From NCBI RefSeq assembly GCF_043195135.1, contig NZ_JBAFWP010000012.1: a stretch of DNA of 64,000 nucleotides; one strand, given 5' to 3'. Below, one piece after another: positions 47,012-56,648 of the stretch (positions are counted from its first letter, which is position 1; the number at the start of each line of letters is the position of its first letter). Origin of the DNA: NCEH01 sp043195135. GTDB lineage: Bacteria > Pseudomonadota > Alphaproteobacteria > Rhizobiales > Xanthobacteraceae. The translations under genes were made by a program, and so were the position numbers. Below the pieces are notes generated by a model, which saw only the letters and a list, made by a program, of their open reading frames with translations, was not told where the DNA came from and searched no databases.

Positions 47012-48268
47012 TTGAGCCGTCCGCTTCCCTTCTTTTCCCGTCTCCGGCTCGCGGCCCTGGCCGCCACCGCCGCGGTGGTCCTCGCCGGCTGCAACGGGCA
47101 GGGCGATCTGTCCCAGCGCGCCAAGCAGCCGCTGTCCCCGCAGATGGTCTCCCTGATCCAGGAAAAGGGCATGACGCCCTCCAGCCCGATCCTGGTGCGC
47201 CTCTTCAAGCAGGAATCCGAGCTTGAGGTCTGGAAGGAAAAGACCGACGGCACCTATGCGCTGCTGAAGACCTATCCGATCTGCCGCTGGTCGGGCGAGC
47301 TTGGCCCGAAGGTGAAGATGGGCGACCGTCAGGCGCCCGAGGGCTTCTATGCCATCACCCCGGCGCTGATGAATCCCAATTCCAATTATTATCTGGCGAT
47401 CAACACCGGCTTTCCCAACGCGTTCGACAAGTCCTACGGCCGCACCGGCGAATTCCTGATGATCCACGGGGATTGCTCCTCGTCGGGCTGCTACGCCATG
47501 ACCGACCAGCAGATCGCCGAGATTTTCGCGTTGGCGCGCGAGAGCTTCGCCGGCGGCCAGCGCTCGTTCCAGCTCCAGGCCATGCCGTTCCGCATGACGC
47601 CGAAGAACCTCGCCCGCCACCGCACCAACCCGAACATGGCGTTCTGGCGTAACCTCAAGGAAGGCTACGACAGCTTCGAGGTGACGAAGCAGGAGCCGAA
47701 GGTCAACGTGTGCGACCGGCACTATGTGTTCAACGCCCAGGTGGAAGGCGGGCGCGGCTTCGACGCCTCGGCTCCCTGCCCGAGCTATACGGTGCCCGCC
47801 GAGATCGCCGGCGCCGTCGCCGCCAAGCGCATGGCCGACGACCAGCAGATCGCCGCTCTGTCCAACTCGCTGCCCGTGGCGCCGGTGAAGACCGGCACCG
47901 ACGGCGGCATGCACCCGGTGTTCCTCGCCAAGTTCCGTCCCGTCGGCGCCGAGGCGAACGATGCCACGGTGGATGTGAACGGGCCGCCGCCCGGCGAGAT
48001 GCCCGAGACCACGCGCCCGCCGGGCGTCTCGCCCGAGGCCCAGCTGGCCGAGGCGGGGGGACCCGTGCGTCCCGGGGCGAATGCCTCCACGGCCTCTGCG
48101 AGTTTCGCGCCCACCACCTCCGCCACTTCCTCGCCCGCCGGCAGCGGGCCGCGTGTCGGATCGGCGCAGCAGACCGCCAGCCTGAACGGGCAGAACGTCG
48201 CCTCCGCGCCGGTCCTGCAAGGCTCCACGACCATCGTCACGCCGGGCGCGTTCTCCAGCGCGCGCTAG
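47012..48268 (+). CDS. L,D-transpeptidase family lipoprotein (YafK-like)
   Basis: A 418-residue predicted lipoprotein with a signal peptide and lipobox L-A-G-C27. The YkuD-type domain (about 55-180) has H152 in M-I-H-G-D-C and the catalytic Cys in S-S-S-G-C160, resembling the YafK/DpaA group that cleaves or forms murein links, for example detaching Braun-type lipoprotein. After about residue 290 the sequence turns into a Pro/Ser/Thr/Ala-rich tail without a domain. The start is a TTG with GGAG seven bases upstream; no better ATG precedes the signal peptide. It is the second L,D-transpeptidase in the window. Confidence 0.88.
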   Translation: MSRPLPFFSRLRLAALAATAAVVLAGCNGQGDLSQRAKQPLSPQMVSLIQEKGMTPSSPILVRLFKQESELEVWKEKTDGTYALLKTYPICRWSGELGPKVKMGDRQAPEGFYAITPALMNPNSNYYLAINTGFPNAFDKSYGRTGEFLMIHGDCSSSGCYAMTDQQIAEIFALARESFAGGQRSFQLQAMPFRMTPKNLARHRTNPNMAFWRNLKEGYDSFEVTKQEPKVNVCDRHYVFNAQVEGGRGFDASAPCPSYTVPAEIAGAVAAKRMADDQQIAALSNSLPVAPVKTGTDGGMHPVFLAKFRPVGAEANDATVDVNGPPPGEMPETTRPPGVSPEAQLAEAGGPVRPGANASTASASFAPTTSATSSPAGSGPRVGSAQQTASLNGQNVASAPVLQGSTTIVTPGAFSSAR

Positions 48269-48451
48269 GGTCGATCGCCGTTCCTCCACCGCGGCACGGC
48301 CGGGCGCGTCCCGGCCCTCCCACGGCGCGCCGGCGCTCCCGATGCAGGCTTGCAGCGCCTGCGAGGCCTGCGGCCCAGGCCTGTCGATCGGTCCTCGGGC
48401 GCGTCGATTTTCCCGCCGCAAGGCCCCGCCGGCGCCCGTCGGGAGGCGAAA

Positions 48452-48467
48452 TGTTTCACGTGAAACA
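48452..48467. other. parS centromere site (ParB/Spo0J binding)
   Basis: The 16-base perfect palindrome TGTTTCACGTGAAACA matches the universal bacterial parS consensus exactly. ParB loads here and spreads, and with ParA moves the origin region at segregation. It lies about 15 kb from dnaA, between convergent genes. Sites of this quality rarely occur by chance in GC-rich DNA. ParA/ParB genes are outside the window. Confidence 0.95.
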
Positions 48468-48686
48468 ATGACTTGGCGCAGACGAAGAGTGGTTTACTGG
48501 CGCTTCACCGCGGGTCTTCGGCGCACAGAACCGGCATTTCGGGCGAACGTTCGCCCAGGATGAATCCGGAGCGCCGCTCCGGTTCGGTTTCGCCGGCGCG
48601 ACCCTTTCCGCCCGTTCCGCGATCCGCATCCCTGGGATAATCGCCAGTCGACGCCCGTTCGCCCGCGCGGCCGCGCCCAGAACGCA

Positions 48687-48715
48687 AAAACGCCCGGCTT
48701 GGCACCGGGCGTTTT
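48687..48715. terminator. Bidirectional terminator downstream of secA
   Basis: An 11-bp stem, AAAACGCCCGG (48687-48697) with its complement at 48705-48715, closes a seven-base loop. T-runs result on either strand, so it can end secA (minus strand) as well as plus-strand transcription from the transpeptidase gene. Confidence 0.9.
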
Positions 48716-48738
48716 CGTTCACAGGGGAGACGCCAGCC

Positions 48739-51516
48739 TCAGGCGAAGCGGCCGTGGCAGTGCTTGTACTTCTTGCCGGAGCCGCAGGGGCAATTCTCGT
48801 TGCGGCCCACCTTGCCCCAGCTCGCGGGATCGTTGGGATCGCGCGCGGCGACCGCGACGTCGCCGGCGATCTCCGGCCGGGGCCGGGTGCCGATGGCGGC
48901 GGCGGAGGCGGAAAATTCATCCTCGCCCGTGGTGGCGTCGATATGGTGCGCTTCCATGGCCGGCAGCGCCTCTTCCGGCGGCGGGGAGGTGACGATCTCC
49001 ACCCGCATCAGCTGCGAGGTGACGATCTCGCGCAGGCGCCCCAGCATGGCGGAGAACAGCTGGAAGGCTTCGGACTTGTATTCGTTCAGCGGGTCGCGCT
49101 GGGCATAGCCGCGCAGGCCCACCACCTGGCGCAGATGGTCCAGCATGGCGATGTGCTCGCGCCACAGATGGTCCAGGGTCTGGAGCAGGATCGACTTCTC
49201 GATATAGCGCATGAGGTCGGGGCCATACTGGCCCGCCTTGCCCGCCATCCATTCGTCGGCGCGGCGGATGATGCGCTCGGTGACTTCCGGCCCGGCGATG
49301 CCTTCTTCCTGCGCCCAGGCTTCCACCGGCAGGTCGAGGGTCAGCACGTCGCGGACGGCGAAGTCCAGGCCCTTCACATCCCATTGCTCGGGATAGGAGT
49401 TTTCCGGAATATATTTGGCGACGAGGTCGGTGATGACCGAGTGGCGCATGTCCTCCACGGTCTCGGCGATATCGGCGTCGTTCATCAGGTCGAGCCGCTG
49501 CTCGAACACCACCTTGCGCTGATCGTTCAGAACGTCGTCATATTTGAGGACGTTCTTGCGCATGTCGTAATTGCGCGCCTCGACCTTCTGCTGGGCCTTC
49601 TCCAACGCCTTGTTGATCCAGGAATGGATGATGGCCTCGCCTTCCTTGAGGCCGAGCTTCTGGAGCATGCCGTCCAGCCGGTCGGACCCGAAGATGCGCA
49701 TCAGATCGTCGTCGAGGGAGAGGAAGAATTTGGAGCGGCCGGGGTCGCCCTGGCGGCCGGAGCGGCCGCGCAGCTGGTTGTCGATGCGGCGGCTTTCGTG
49801 GCGCTCGGTGCCGAGCACGCACAACCCGCCGGCGGCCAGCGCCTTCTGCTTCATCTCGGCGACTTCCGCGCGGATGCGCGCTTCCGCCTCGGCCCGCTCG
49901 GGCCCCTCGGGCAGATGCTGCAATTCCTGCGCGACGCGCATCTCCACATTGCCGCCGAGCTGGATGTCGGTGCCGCGGCCGGCCATGTTGGTGGCGATGG
50001 TGATGGCGCCGGGCACGCCGGCCTGGGAGACGATATAGGCTTCCTGCTCGTGATAGCGGGCATTCAGCACCGCGAACGCCTTCTCGTGCCCGTGGCCGCT
50101 GAACGCGGCGGGGTCTGAGAAGTCCTTCTGCTTCAGGCCCGCCTGCTTGAGCATCTCGGCCAGCAGCTCGGATTTCTCGATCGAGGTGGTGCCCACCAGC
50201 ACGGGCTGGCCGCGCTCGGCGCAATCCTTGATGACCTCGATGATGGCGGCATATTTCTCGTTGGCGGTGCGATACACCTCGTCGTCATCGTCCTTGCGGG
50301 CGATGGGAACGTTGGTGGGCACTTCCACGACGTCGAGCTTGTAGATGTCGCCGAACTCGGCCGCCTCGGTATTGGCGGTGCCGGTCATGCCGCCGAGCTT
50401 CTCGTAGAGGCGGAAATAATTCTGGAAGGTGATGGAGGCCAGCGTCTGGTTCTCGGGCTGAACCTGGACGTGCTCCTTGGCTTCCAGGGCCTGGTGCAGG
50501 CCTTCCGAATAGCGGCGGCCGGGCATCATGCGGCCGGTGAATTCGTCGATGATGACGACTTCATTGTTGCGGACGATATAGTCCTTGTCGCGCTGGAACA
50601 GCGTGTGGGCCCGCAACGCCTGGTTGACGTGGTGCACCACCGACACGTTCTCGATGTCGTAGAGCGAGGTGGATTTCAGCAAATCGGCGGCGGAGAGCAT
50701 CTGCTCCATCTTCTCCATGCCGGCTTCGGTCATGGAGACGCTGCGCTGCTTCTCGTCCACCTCATAGTCGTCCTTGGTGAGGCGGGGGATATAGGTGTTG
50801 ATCGTGTTGTAGAAATCCGAGCGGTCGTCGAGCGGGCCGGAAATGATGAGCGGCGTGCGCGCCTCGTCGATGAGGATCGAATCCACTTCGTCGACGATGG
50901 CGTAGAAATGCCCGCGCTGCACCATGTGCGCGCGGTCGTATTTCATATTGTCGCGCAGATAGTCGAAGCCCAGCTCGTTGTTGGTGGCATAGGTGACGTC
51001 GCTGGCATAGGCGGCGCGGCGCTGGTCGTCGTCCAGGCCGTGGACGATGATGCCGGTGGTGAGGCCGAGGAAATTATAGACCTTCGCCATCCATTCGGCG
51101 TCGCGCCGGGCGAGGTAGTCATTCACCGTCACCACGTGCACGCCCTTGCCGGCGAGCGCGTTGAGATAGACCGGCAGGGTGGCGACCAGGGTCTTGCCCT
51201 CGCCGGTCTTCATTTCGGCGATGTCGCCATTGTGCAGCACCATGCCGCCGATCAGCTGCACGTCGAACGGGCGCAGGCCGAGCACGCGCTTGGCCGCCTC
51301 GCGCACGGTGGCGAAGGCGGGCACCAGCAGGTCGTCCAGCTTCTTGCCGGCGGCGAGCTGGGCGCGGAATTCGGCCGTGCGCGCGCGCAGCTGATCGTCC
51401 GAAAGCGCGGAGATTTCGGGTTCGAGCGCGTTGATCGCCGCCACCATGGGGCGAAATCCGCGGACCATGCGGTCGTTCGCGGAGCCGAAGATCTTGCGGG
51501 CAAGTCCACCTAGCAT
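48739..51516 (-). CDS. secA: Preprotein translocase ATPase SecA
   Basis: The motor that drives unfolded preproteins through SecYEG. The 925 residues begin M-L-G-G-L-A-R-K-I-F-G-S; Walker A is M-K-T-G-E-G-K-T, Walker B V-D-E-V-D-S-I-L-I-D-E-A-R-T-P, and helicase motifs N-M-A-G-R-G-T-D-I and G-R-S-G-R-Q-G-D-P-G are present. The C-terminus carries the zinc-binding C-P-C-G-S-G-K-K-Y-K-H-C-H-G motif for SecB and ribosomes. I chose the ATG at 51516, the normal family start; a frame to 51612 adds unrelated residues. The gene is divergent from the RND operon. Confidence 0.97.
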   Translation of the reverse strand: MLGGLARKIFGSANDRMVRGFRPMVAAINALEPEISALSDDQLRARTAEFRAQLAAGKKLDDLLVPAFATVREAAKRVLGLRPFDVQLIGGMVLHNGDIAEMKTGEGKTLVATLPVYLNALAGKGVHVVTVNDYLARRDAEWMAKVYNFLGLTTGIIVHGLDDDQRRAAYASDVTYATNNELGFDYLRDNMKYDRAHMVQRGHFYAIVDEVDSILIDEARTPLIISGPLDDRSDFYNTINTYIPRLTKDDYEVDEKQRSVSMTEAGMEKMEQMLSAADLLKSTSLYDIENVSVVHHVNQALRAHTLFQRDKDYIVRNNEVVIIDEFTGRMMPGRRYSEGLHQALEAKEHVQVQPENQTLASITFQNYFRLYEKLGGMTGTANTEAAEFGDIYKLDVVEVPTNVPIARKDDDDEVYRTANEKYAAIIEVIKDCAERGQPVLVGTTSIEKSELLAEMLKQAGLKQKDFSDPAAFSGHGHEKAFAVLNARYHEQEAYIVSQAGVPGAITIATNMAGRGTDIQLGGNVEMRVAQELQHLPEGPERAEAEARIRAEVAEMKQKALAAGGLCVLGTERHESRRIDNQLRGRSGRQGDPGRSKFFLSLDDDLMRIFGSDRLDGMLQKLGLKEGEAIIHSWINKALEKAQQKVEARNYDMRKNVLKYDDVLNDQRKVVFEQRLDLMNDADIAETVEDMRHSVITDLVAKYIPENSYPEQWDVKGLDFAVRDVLTLDLPVEAWAQEEGIAGPEVTERIIRRADEWMAGKAGQYGPDLMRYIEKSILLQTLDHLWREHIAMLDHLRQVVGLRGYAQRDPLNEYKSEAFQLFSAMLGRLREIVTSQLMRVEIVTSPPPEEALPAMEAHHIDATTGEDEFSASAAAIGTRPRPEIAGDVAVAARDPNDPASWGKVGRNENCPCGSGKKYKHCHGRFA

Positions 51517-51916
51517 CGTGACGTCTCTATTCCGTCCCGTCTCTTGTAGCGGAGGGGCGGAGACGGGCCGCCGGACCCTCCGGTCCATGAACTCGCCTTT
51601 CGACACGCGCAATGCGGCGCCAGCAAGTCCACGCTTGATATTCGCTTCACCCGGGGCCGAGCGCGCCCACGTCCGGCTGAAAGGCCGTCACGGTGCACGA
51701 GCCCATCCAGGATACGACGGGAGACTTATGAACGGGTCGCAGGCTTGTCAATGAGAGCCGGCCGCGCGGCGCCGCTTCCGGGGCGTTATTCCCCTCCGGC
51801 AGAGGCGGCGTCGCGAATTTAACCTGGGTTCCCGCACTGCGGCGGATGGCCTGTCATGGACTTGTCCGAGGGTGCTAAGTAGTATCCCGCACGATTGAGG
51901 TCCCGGGGGATTTGCG
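51517..51916. other. 400-bp divergent region between secA and the RND adaptor gene
   Basis: Should hold both promoters. No small gene with a ribosome site and no repressor gene for the pump were seen here. I could not place convincing -35/-10 elements or a TetR-type palindrome. Confidence 0.5.
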
Positions 51917-53272
51917 ATGATGGGGCGGGTAACGCGTGTTTGCCGCGTCGGCTTGAATGCTGGCTTGCGCGCAGGCTTGAGTATGGCTGAAACTCCGGCC
52001 CGGATCGCGCTCGCGCTGCCGGTGATCGCCGTGGCGCTCGCAGGGTGCGAGGAGAAGAACACCTACGTCGCCCCGCCGCCGCCCAGCGTCACCGTCGCCG
52101 AAGCGACCTCCCAGCCCGTGGTGCGCTATCTCGAACTGACCGGCAACACCGCCTCGATCAATACGGTCGACCTCAACGCCCGCGTCCAGGGCTTCCTGAC
52201 CGACATCAAATATAAGGACGGCGCCCTGGTGAAGAAGGGCACCGTCCTGTTCGTGATCGAGCAGGACCAGTACAAGGCCGACGTGGCCCAGGCCCAGGCG
52301 ACGCTCTCCGCGAACCAGGCGCTCCAGGTCCAGGCCGAGGCCGAGTTCAACCGGCAGAATCAGCTCGCCAAGCAGGACTTCGCCTCCCAGGCCACCCTCG
52401 ACCAGGCCCGCGCCAAGCGCGACCAGGCGGTGGCGAACGTGCAGAACGCCCAGGCCGCCCTGGACATCGCCAAGATCAATCTCGGCTACACCGAGGTGAC
52501 CGCGCCGTTCGATGGCGTGGTGACCGCCCATCTCCAGGACGTCGGCGCCCTGGTCGGCTACAGCGGCCCCACCAAGCTTGCCACCATCGTCGAGGTGAAC
52601 CCCATCTATGTGTGGTTCTCGCTCTCCGAAACCCAGGTGCTGAACATCAAGGAAGGCCTCGCCAAGCAGGGCCGGACCTTGCAGTCGGTGGCGCAGGACC
52701 TCGCCAACATCCCGGTGGAGATCGGCTTGCAGACCGAGCAGGGCTATCCCCACGCCGGCAAGCTCGACTACGTCTCCCCGCAGGTCGATCCCAATACCGG
52801 CACGCTGACCGTGCGCGGCATCTTCGACAACAAGGAGCTGGCGCTGATTCCCGGCCTGTTCGCCCGCGTGCGCCTGCCGCTCGGCCCCGCCAGCGACATG
52901 GTGGTGGTCAATGACGCGGCCATCGGCACCAATCAGAGCGGCAGCTATGTGCTGACCGTGGATGCCTCCGGCAAGGTGTCGGAGCAGGTGATCCATCTCG
53001 GCCAGCTGCAGGACAACGGGTTGCGCGCGCTCGCGTCGGGCCTCACGGCGGGAACCCAGGTGGTGGTCAACGGCCTCCAGCGGGCCGTGCCCGGTTCGAA
53101 GGTCACGGTGGAGAAGGGGAGCATGACCCCGGCGCCGCAGAAGAAGCCCATCACGCCGGCGATGAACACGCCGCCGAGCCCGTCCGCGACCACCTCCACC
53201 TCCGCGCCCGCTTCGACGGCTGCGCCTGCGGCCGCGACTCCGGTCGCGCCCCCTGCGGCACCCAAGAACTGA
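51917..53272 (+). CDS. RND efflux transporter periplasmic adaptor subunit (MFP), lipoprotein
   Basis: The membrane fusion protein linking an inner-membrane RND pump to an outer-membrane channel. A signal peptide ends in a lipobox L-A-G-C (about residue 44). The 451 residues then show the barrel-sandwich half motif (A-R-V-Q-G-F-L), an alpha hairpin rich in Ala/Gln (about 120-180), Y-T-E-V-T-A-P-F-D-G-V-V-T, and a beta-barrel region; the last 45 residues are Pro/Ala/Ser/Thr-rich. GGGGGA lies about six bases before the ATG. The permease gene follows 31 bases later. No outer-membrane factor gene is adjacent. Confidence 0.93.
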   Translation: MMGRVTRVCRVGLNAGLRAGLSMAETPARIALALPVIAVALAGCEEKNTYVAPPPPSVTVAEATSQPVVRYLELTGNTASINTVDLNARVQGFLTDIKYKDGALVKKGTVLFVIEQDQYKADVAQAQATLSANQALQVQAEAEFNRQNQLAKQDFASQATLDQARAKRDQAVANVQNAQAALDIAKINLGYTEVTAPFDGVVTAHLQDVGALVGYSGPTKLATIVEVNPIYVWFSLSETQVLNIKEGLAKQGRTLQSVAQDLANIPVEIGLQTEQGYPHAGKLDYVSPQVDPNTGTLTVRGIFDNKELALIPGLFARVRLPLGPASDMVVVNDAAIGTNQSGSYVLTVDASGKVSEQVIHLGQLQDNGLRALASGLTAGTQVVVNGLQRAVPGSKVTVEKGSMTPAPQKKPITPAMNTPPSPSATTSTSAPASTAAPAAATPVAPPAAPKN

Positions 53273-53303
53273 CGGCCGATCCCTCGAACCACAGGCGGCG
53301 AAC

Positions 53304-56300
53304 ATGATCTCGCGCTTTTTCATCGAGCGACCGGTCCTTGCCAACGTCCTCGCTCTGCTTTTCGTCCTGATCGGCGCTGTCTGCCTGATCCGCCTGCCGG
53401 TGGCGCAATATCCCAATATCGTGCCGCCGACCGTCACGGTGACCACCAGCTATCCGGGTGCGAGCGCCAAGACCATCGTCGATACGGTGGCGCTGCCCAT
53501 CGAGCAGCAGGTCAACGGCGTCCAGGACATGCTGTACATGCAGTCCTGGGCGGCCAGCGACGGCACCTACACGCTGGTGGTGACCTTCGCCATCGGCACC
53601 GACCCGAACATGGCGCAGGTGCTGGTGCAGAACCGCGTCTCCATCGCCATGGCCTCGCTGCCCTCGGCGGTGGCGACCCAGGGCGTCACGGTGCTCCAGA
53701 AGGGCACCTCGATCCTGGAATTCGTCGCGCTGACCTCGCCCGACGGGCGCTATGACGGCCTGTTCCTCTCCAACTACGCCGCCATCTATGTCCAGAACGA
53801 GCTGGCCCGCCTGAGCGGCGTCGGCAACGTGCTCATCTTCGGCGCCGGCGACTATGCCATGCGCGTCTGGATGGATCCGGACAAGATGCAGTCCGTGGGC
53901 CTGACGCCTTCGGACGTGGTCAATGCCATCAAGGGCCAGAGCCAGGAAGTCACCGCCGGCCAGGTGGGCATGCCGCCGGCGCCGGCGGGCACGAACTTCC
54001 AATATACGGTCAATATCCAGGGCCGCCTGAACGATGTCCCGGACTATGAGAACATCATCGTCAAGGTGGACAACCAGAACGGCGGGCGCATCCTGCGCGT
54101 GAAGGACATCGGCCGCGTCGAGCTGGGGGCGCAGAGCTACAGCAAGACCTTCCAGCTGGACAACAAGCCGGCCACCGGCATCGCCATCTTCCAATTGCCC
54201 GACGCCAACGCGCTCGACGTCGCGGCGGCGGTCAAGGCGAAGATGGAGCAGCTGAAGACCTCCTTCCCCGAAGGGGTCGCCTATACCGTCCCCTTCGACA
54301 CCACGCTGTTCGTCGCCGCCTCCATCGGCGAGGTGTACAAGACGCTCTATGAAGCGGGCATCCTGGTGCTCGTCGTCATCATCCTGTTCCTGCAGGATTG
54401 GCGCGCCACCCTGGTGCCGGCGACCACGGTGCCGGTGACCATCATCGGCGCCTTCGCCGCCATGGCGGCCATGGGCTTCACCATCAACCTGTCCACGCTG
54501 TTCGCGCTCATCCTCGCCATCGGCATCGTCGTGGACGACGCCATCGTGATCGTGGAGGGCGTGGCGCGCCACATCGAGGAGGGGATGGAAGGCCAGCCGG
54601 CCGCCGAAAAGGCCATGGACGAATTGTTCGGCCCGGTCATCGGCATCACGCTGGTGCTGATGTCGGTGTTCCTGCCGGCCTCGTTCATCCCCGGCCTGAC
54701 GGGCGAGATGTTCAAGCAATTCGCGCTGGTCATCGCCGCCACGGCCTTCATCTCGGCCATCAACGCCGCGACCCTGAAGCCCACCCAGTGCGCCCTGTGG
54801 CTGCGCAAGCCGACGCCGCCGGAAAAGCGCAACGTGGTCTATCGCGGCTTCAACGCCATCTATGACCGCTGCGAACGGGCCTATACCGGCCTGATCTCGC
54901 GCATGGTGCATGTTTCCGGCCTCATGGTGCTGGTGGCGCTGGCGCTGATCGCGCTCGCCGGCTACGGCTTGACCCGCGTGCCCACCTCGTTCCTGCCCAT
55001 CGAGGACCAGGGCTATGTGGTGCTCGCGGTGCAATTGCCCGACGGCGCCTCCACCGAACGCACCCAGGCGATCGTCGAACGCGCCTCGGACATCTCCCAG
55101 AAGACCCCGGGCGTGAAGGTGGTGCTCGGCATCACCGGCATCTCGGCGCTGGACAATAACGCCACCCTCAGCAGCGCCGGCGTGCTCTATCTGACGTTCG
55201 ACGACTGGAGCGTGCGCGCAAAGCACGAGGGCCAGGACCTCCTGTCCATCTACACCCACCTGAACACGGAACTGGGCAAGATCCAGGAAGCCAGCATCGC
55301 GGTGCTCGTGCCCCCGGCCATCCAGGGCATCGGCAATGCCGCCGGCTTCACCATGCAGCCGCAGATCCGCGACGGCAATTTCGACTATGTGCTGCTGGAC
55401 CGCGTGGCCAATGCGATCATCGAGAAGGGGGAGGCGCAATCCTCCCTGTCGCATCTGTCCACCTCGTTCCGGGTCGGCGCGCCGCAATTGCAGGTGGACG
55501 TCAACCGCATCAAGGCGGAGACGCTGGGCGTCACGGTGAACCAGGTGTTCACCGCGGTCTCCACCTTTGTGGGCTCGGCCTACGTCACCCAGATCAACAA
55601 GTTCGGCAATGTGTTCCAGGTCTATGCCCAGGCCGAATCCAAGGCCCGCATCTCGCCGGAGGATCTGAACAATCTGAAGGTGAAGGCGGCCAATGGCACC
55701 ATGGTGCCGCTGGGGACCTTGATCGACATCCGCGTCATCCCCGGCGCGCCGCTGATCTCGCTGTATAATCTGTACCCGACCGCCACCATCGTCGGCACCA
55801 ATGCCCCGGGTTTCTCCTCCGGCCAGGCGCTGAGCGTGATGGAGCAGATCGCCAGCGCCACCTTGCCGCCGGGCATGGGCTTCGAATGGACCGCCATGTC
55901 CTACCAGGAGAAGCAGGTCGGCTCGCAGATGTACTATGTCTTCGCGCTGGCCATCCTGCTGGTCTACATGGTGCTCGCCGGCCAGTATGAAAGCTGGATC
56001 CAGCCCCTGTCGGTGATCCTGGCGGTGCCTCTGGCGCTGCTGGGCACGGTGGGCGCGCTGGTGGGGCTCGGGATCGCGAACAATCTCTACACCCAGATCG
56101 GCCTCGTGCTGCTGATCGCGCTTGCCTCCAAGAACGCCATCCTGATCGTCGAATATGCCCGCGAGAAACGGGCGGAGGGCATGGGCATCATGGAAGCGGC
56201 GGTGGAGGCCTCGCGCCTGCGGTTCCGGCCGATCCTGATGACCTCGTTCGCCTTCATCCTCGGCGTGCTGCCGCTGGTGTTCGCGACCGGGGCGGGCGCC

Positions 56301-56513
56301 AATTCGCGCAAGTCCATCGGCATCGCGGTGGTGAGCGGCATGCTCGCCTCCACCTGCCTTGCGGTGCTGTTCGTGCCGTCCTTCTACACGGTGCTCCAGC
56401 GCTTCGAGGAAAAGTACATGGGCAAGAAGAAGAAGCCTCACGGCGCGCCGGAAAGCGACGGTCCCGCCGCGCCCCCGGCAGGCCCGGTTTCCGGCCATCC
56501 CGCATCCGCCTGA
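53304..56513 (+). CDS. RND multidrug efflux permease (HAE1/AcrB type)
   Basis: The proton-driven inner-membrane pump. The 1069 residues start M-I-S-R-F-F-I-E-R-P-V-L-A-N-V, with twelve membrane helices in two halves and two large periplasmic loops. The proton relay Asp-Asp lies in G-I-V-V-D-D-A-I-V-I-V-E (helix 4) and its Lys partner in helix 10 (S-K-N-A-I-L-I-V-E). The Y-P-N-I and P-G-A-S motifs of the HAE1 group are present. It forms an operon with the adaptor upstream. Substrates (antibiotics, solvents, phenolics) cannot be read from sequence; an outer-membrane channel must be encoded elsewhere. Confidence 0.94.
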   Translation: MISRFFIERPVLANVLALLFVLIGAVCLIRLPVAQYPNIVPPTVTVTTSYPGASAKTIVDTVALPIEQQVNGVQDMLYMQSWAASDGTYTLVVTFAIGTDPNMAQVLVQNRVSIAMASLPSAVATQGVTVLQKGTSILEFVALTSPDGRYDGLFLSNYAAIYVQNELARLSGVGNVLIFGAGDYAMRVWMDPDKMQSVGLTPSDVVNAIKGQSQEVTAGQVGMPPAPAGTNFQYTVNIQGRLNDVPDYENIIVKVDNQNGGRILRVKDIGRVELGAQSYSKTFQLDNKPATGIAIFQLPDANALDVAAAVKAKMEQLKTSFPEGVAYTVPFDTTLFVAASIGEVYKTLYEAGILVLVVIILFLQDWRATLVPATTVPVTIIGAFAAMAAMGFTINLSTLFALILAIGIVVDDAIVIVEGVARHIEEGMEGQPAAEKAMDELFGPVIGITLVLMSVFLPASFIPGLTGEMFKQFALVIAATAFISAINAATLKPTQCALWLRKPTPPEKRNVVYRGFNAIYDRCERAYTGLISRMVHVSGLMVLVALALIALAGYGLTRVPTSFLPIEDQGYVVLAVQLPDGASTERTQAIVERASDISQKTPGVKVVLGITGISALDNNATLSSAGVLYLTFDDWSVRAKHEGQDLLSIYTHLNTELGKIQEASIAVLVPPAIQGIGNAAGFTMQPQIRDGNFDYVLLDRVANAIIEKGEAQSSLSHLSTSFRVGAPQLQVDVNRIKAETLGVTVNQVFTAVSTFVGSAYVTQINKFGNVFQVYAQAESKARISPEDLNNLKVKAANGTMVPLGTLIDIRVIPGAPLISLYNLYPTATIVGTNAPGFSSGQALSVMEQIASATLPPGMGFEWTAMSYQEKQVGSQMYYVFALAILLVYMVLAGQYESWIQPLSVILAVPLALLGTVGALVGLGIANNLYTQIGLVLLIALASKNAILIVEYAREKRAEGMGIMEAAVEASRLRFRPILMTSFAFILGVLPLVFATGAGANSRKSIGIAVVSGMLASTCLAVLFVPSFYTVLQRFEEKYMGKKKKPHGAPESDGPAAPPAGPVSGHPASA

Positions 56514-56523
56514 TGCGAGGACG

Positions 56524-56549
56524 GGCAGGGCCGCCCGCGCGGCCCTGCC
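56524..56549 (+). terminator. Possible terminator after the RND permease gene
   Basis: An 11-bp GC stem (56524-56534 with 56539-56549) with a four-base loop lies 10 bases after the permease stop. It lacks a following T-tract, so intrinsic termination is doubtful; it may act as an mRNA 3' stabiliser. Confidence 0.35.
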
Positions 56550-56648
56550 TCAAAATGAGGCAATGCGCGCCGTAAACTCACGCTTTCTTGAGCCGATGCG
56601 CTTGTCTAACCTCAAGCCATGCCGTGCCAACCGGAGCTGGTGACCTGA

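Larger units (their letters stand above)
48269..48738. other. 470-bp convergent intergenic region holding parS
   Basis: Lies between the converging L,D-transpeptidase and secA genes. It contains the perfect parS palindrome (48452-48467) and the bidirectional secA terminator (48687-48715). No protein-coding gene was recognised; the tiny frame through parS reading M-F-H-V-K-Q is a by-product of the palindrome. Confidence 0.7.

Noticed and set aside
48450..48470. A mini-gene beginning M-F-H-V-K-Q
   Set aside because: These codons arise from the parS palindrome itself and the frame closes at once.
53151..56498. An 1115-residue open frame on the minus strand opposite the RND permease gene
   Set aside because: Composition is His/Gln/Arg/Gly-rich and domain-less, the usual shadow of a GC-rich gene; the plus-strand frame is a clear AcrB-type pump.
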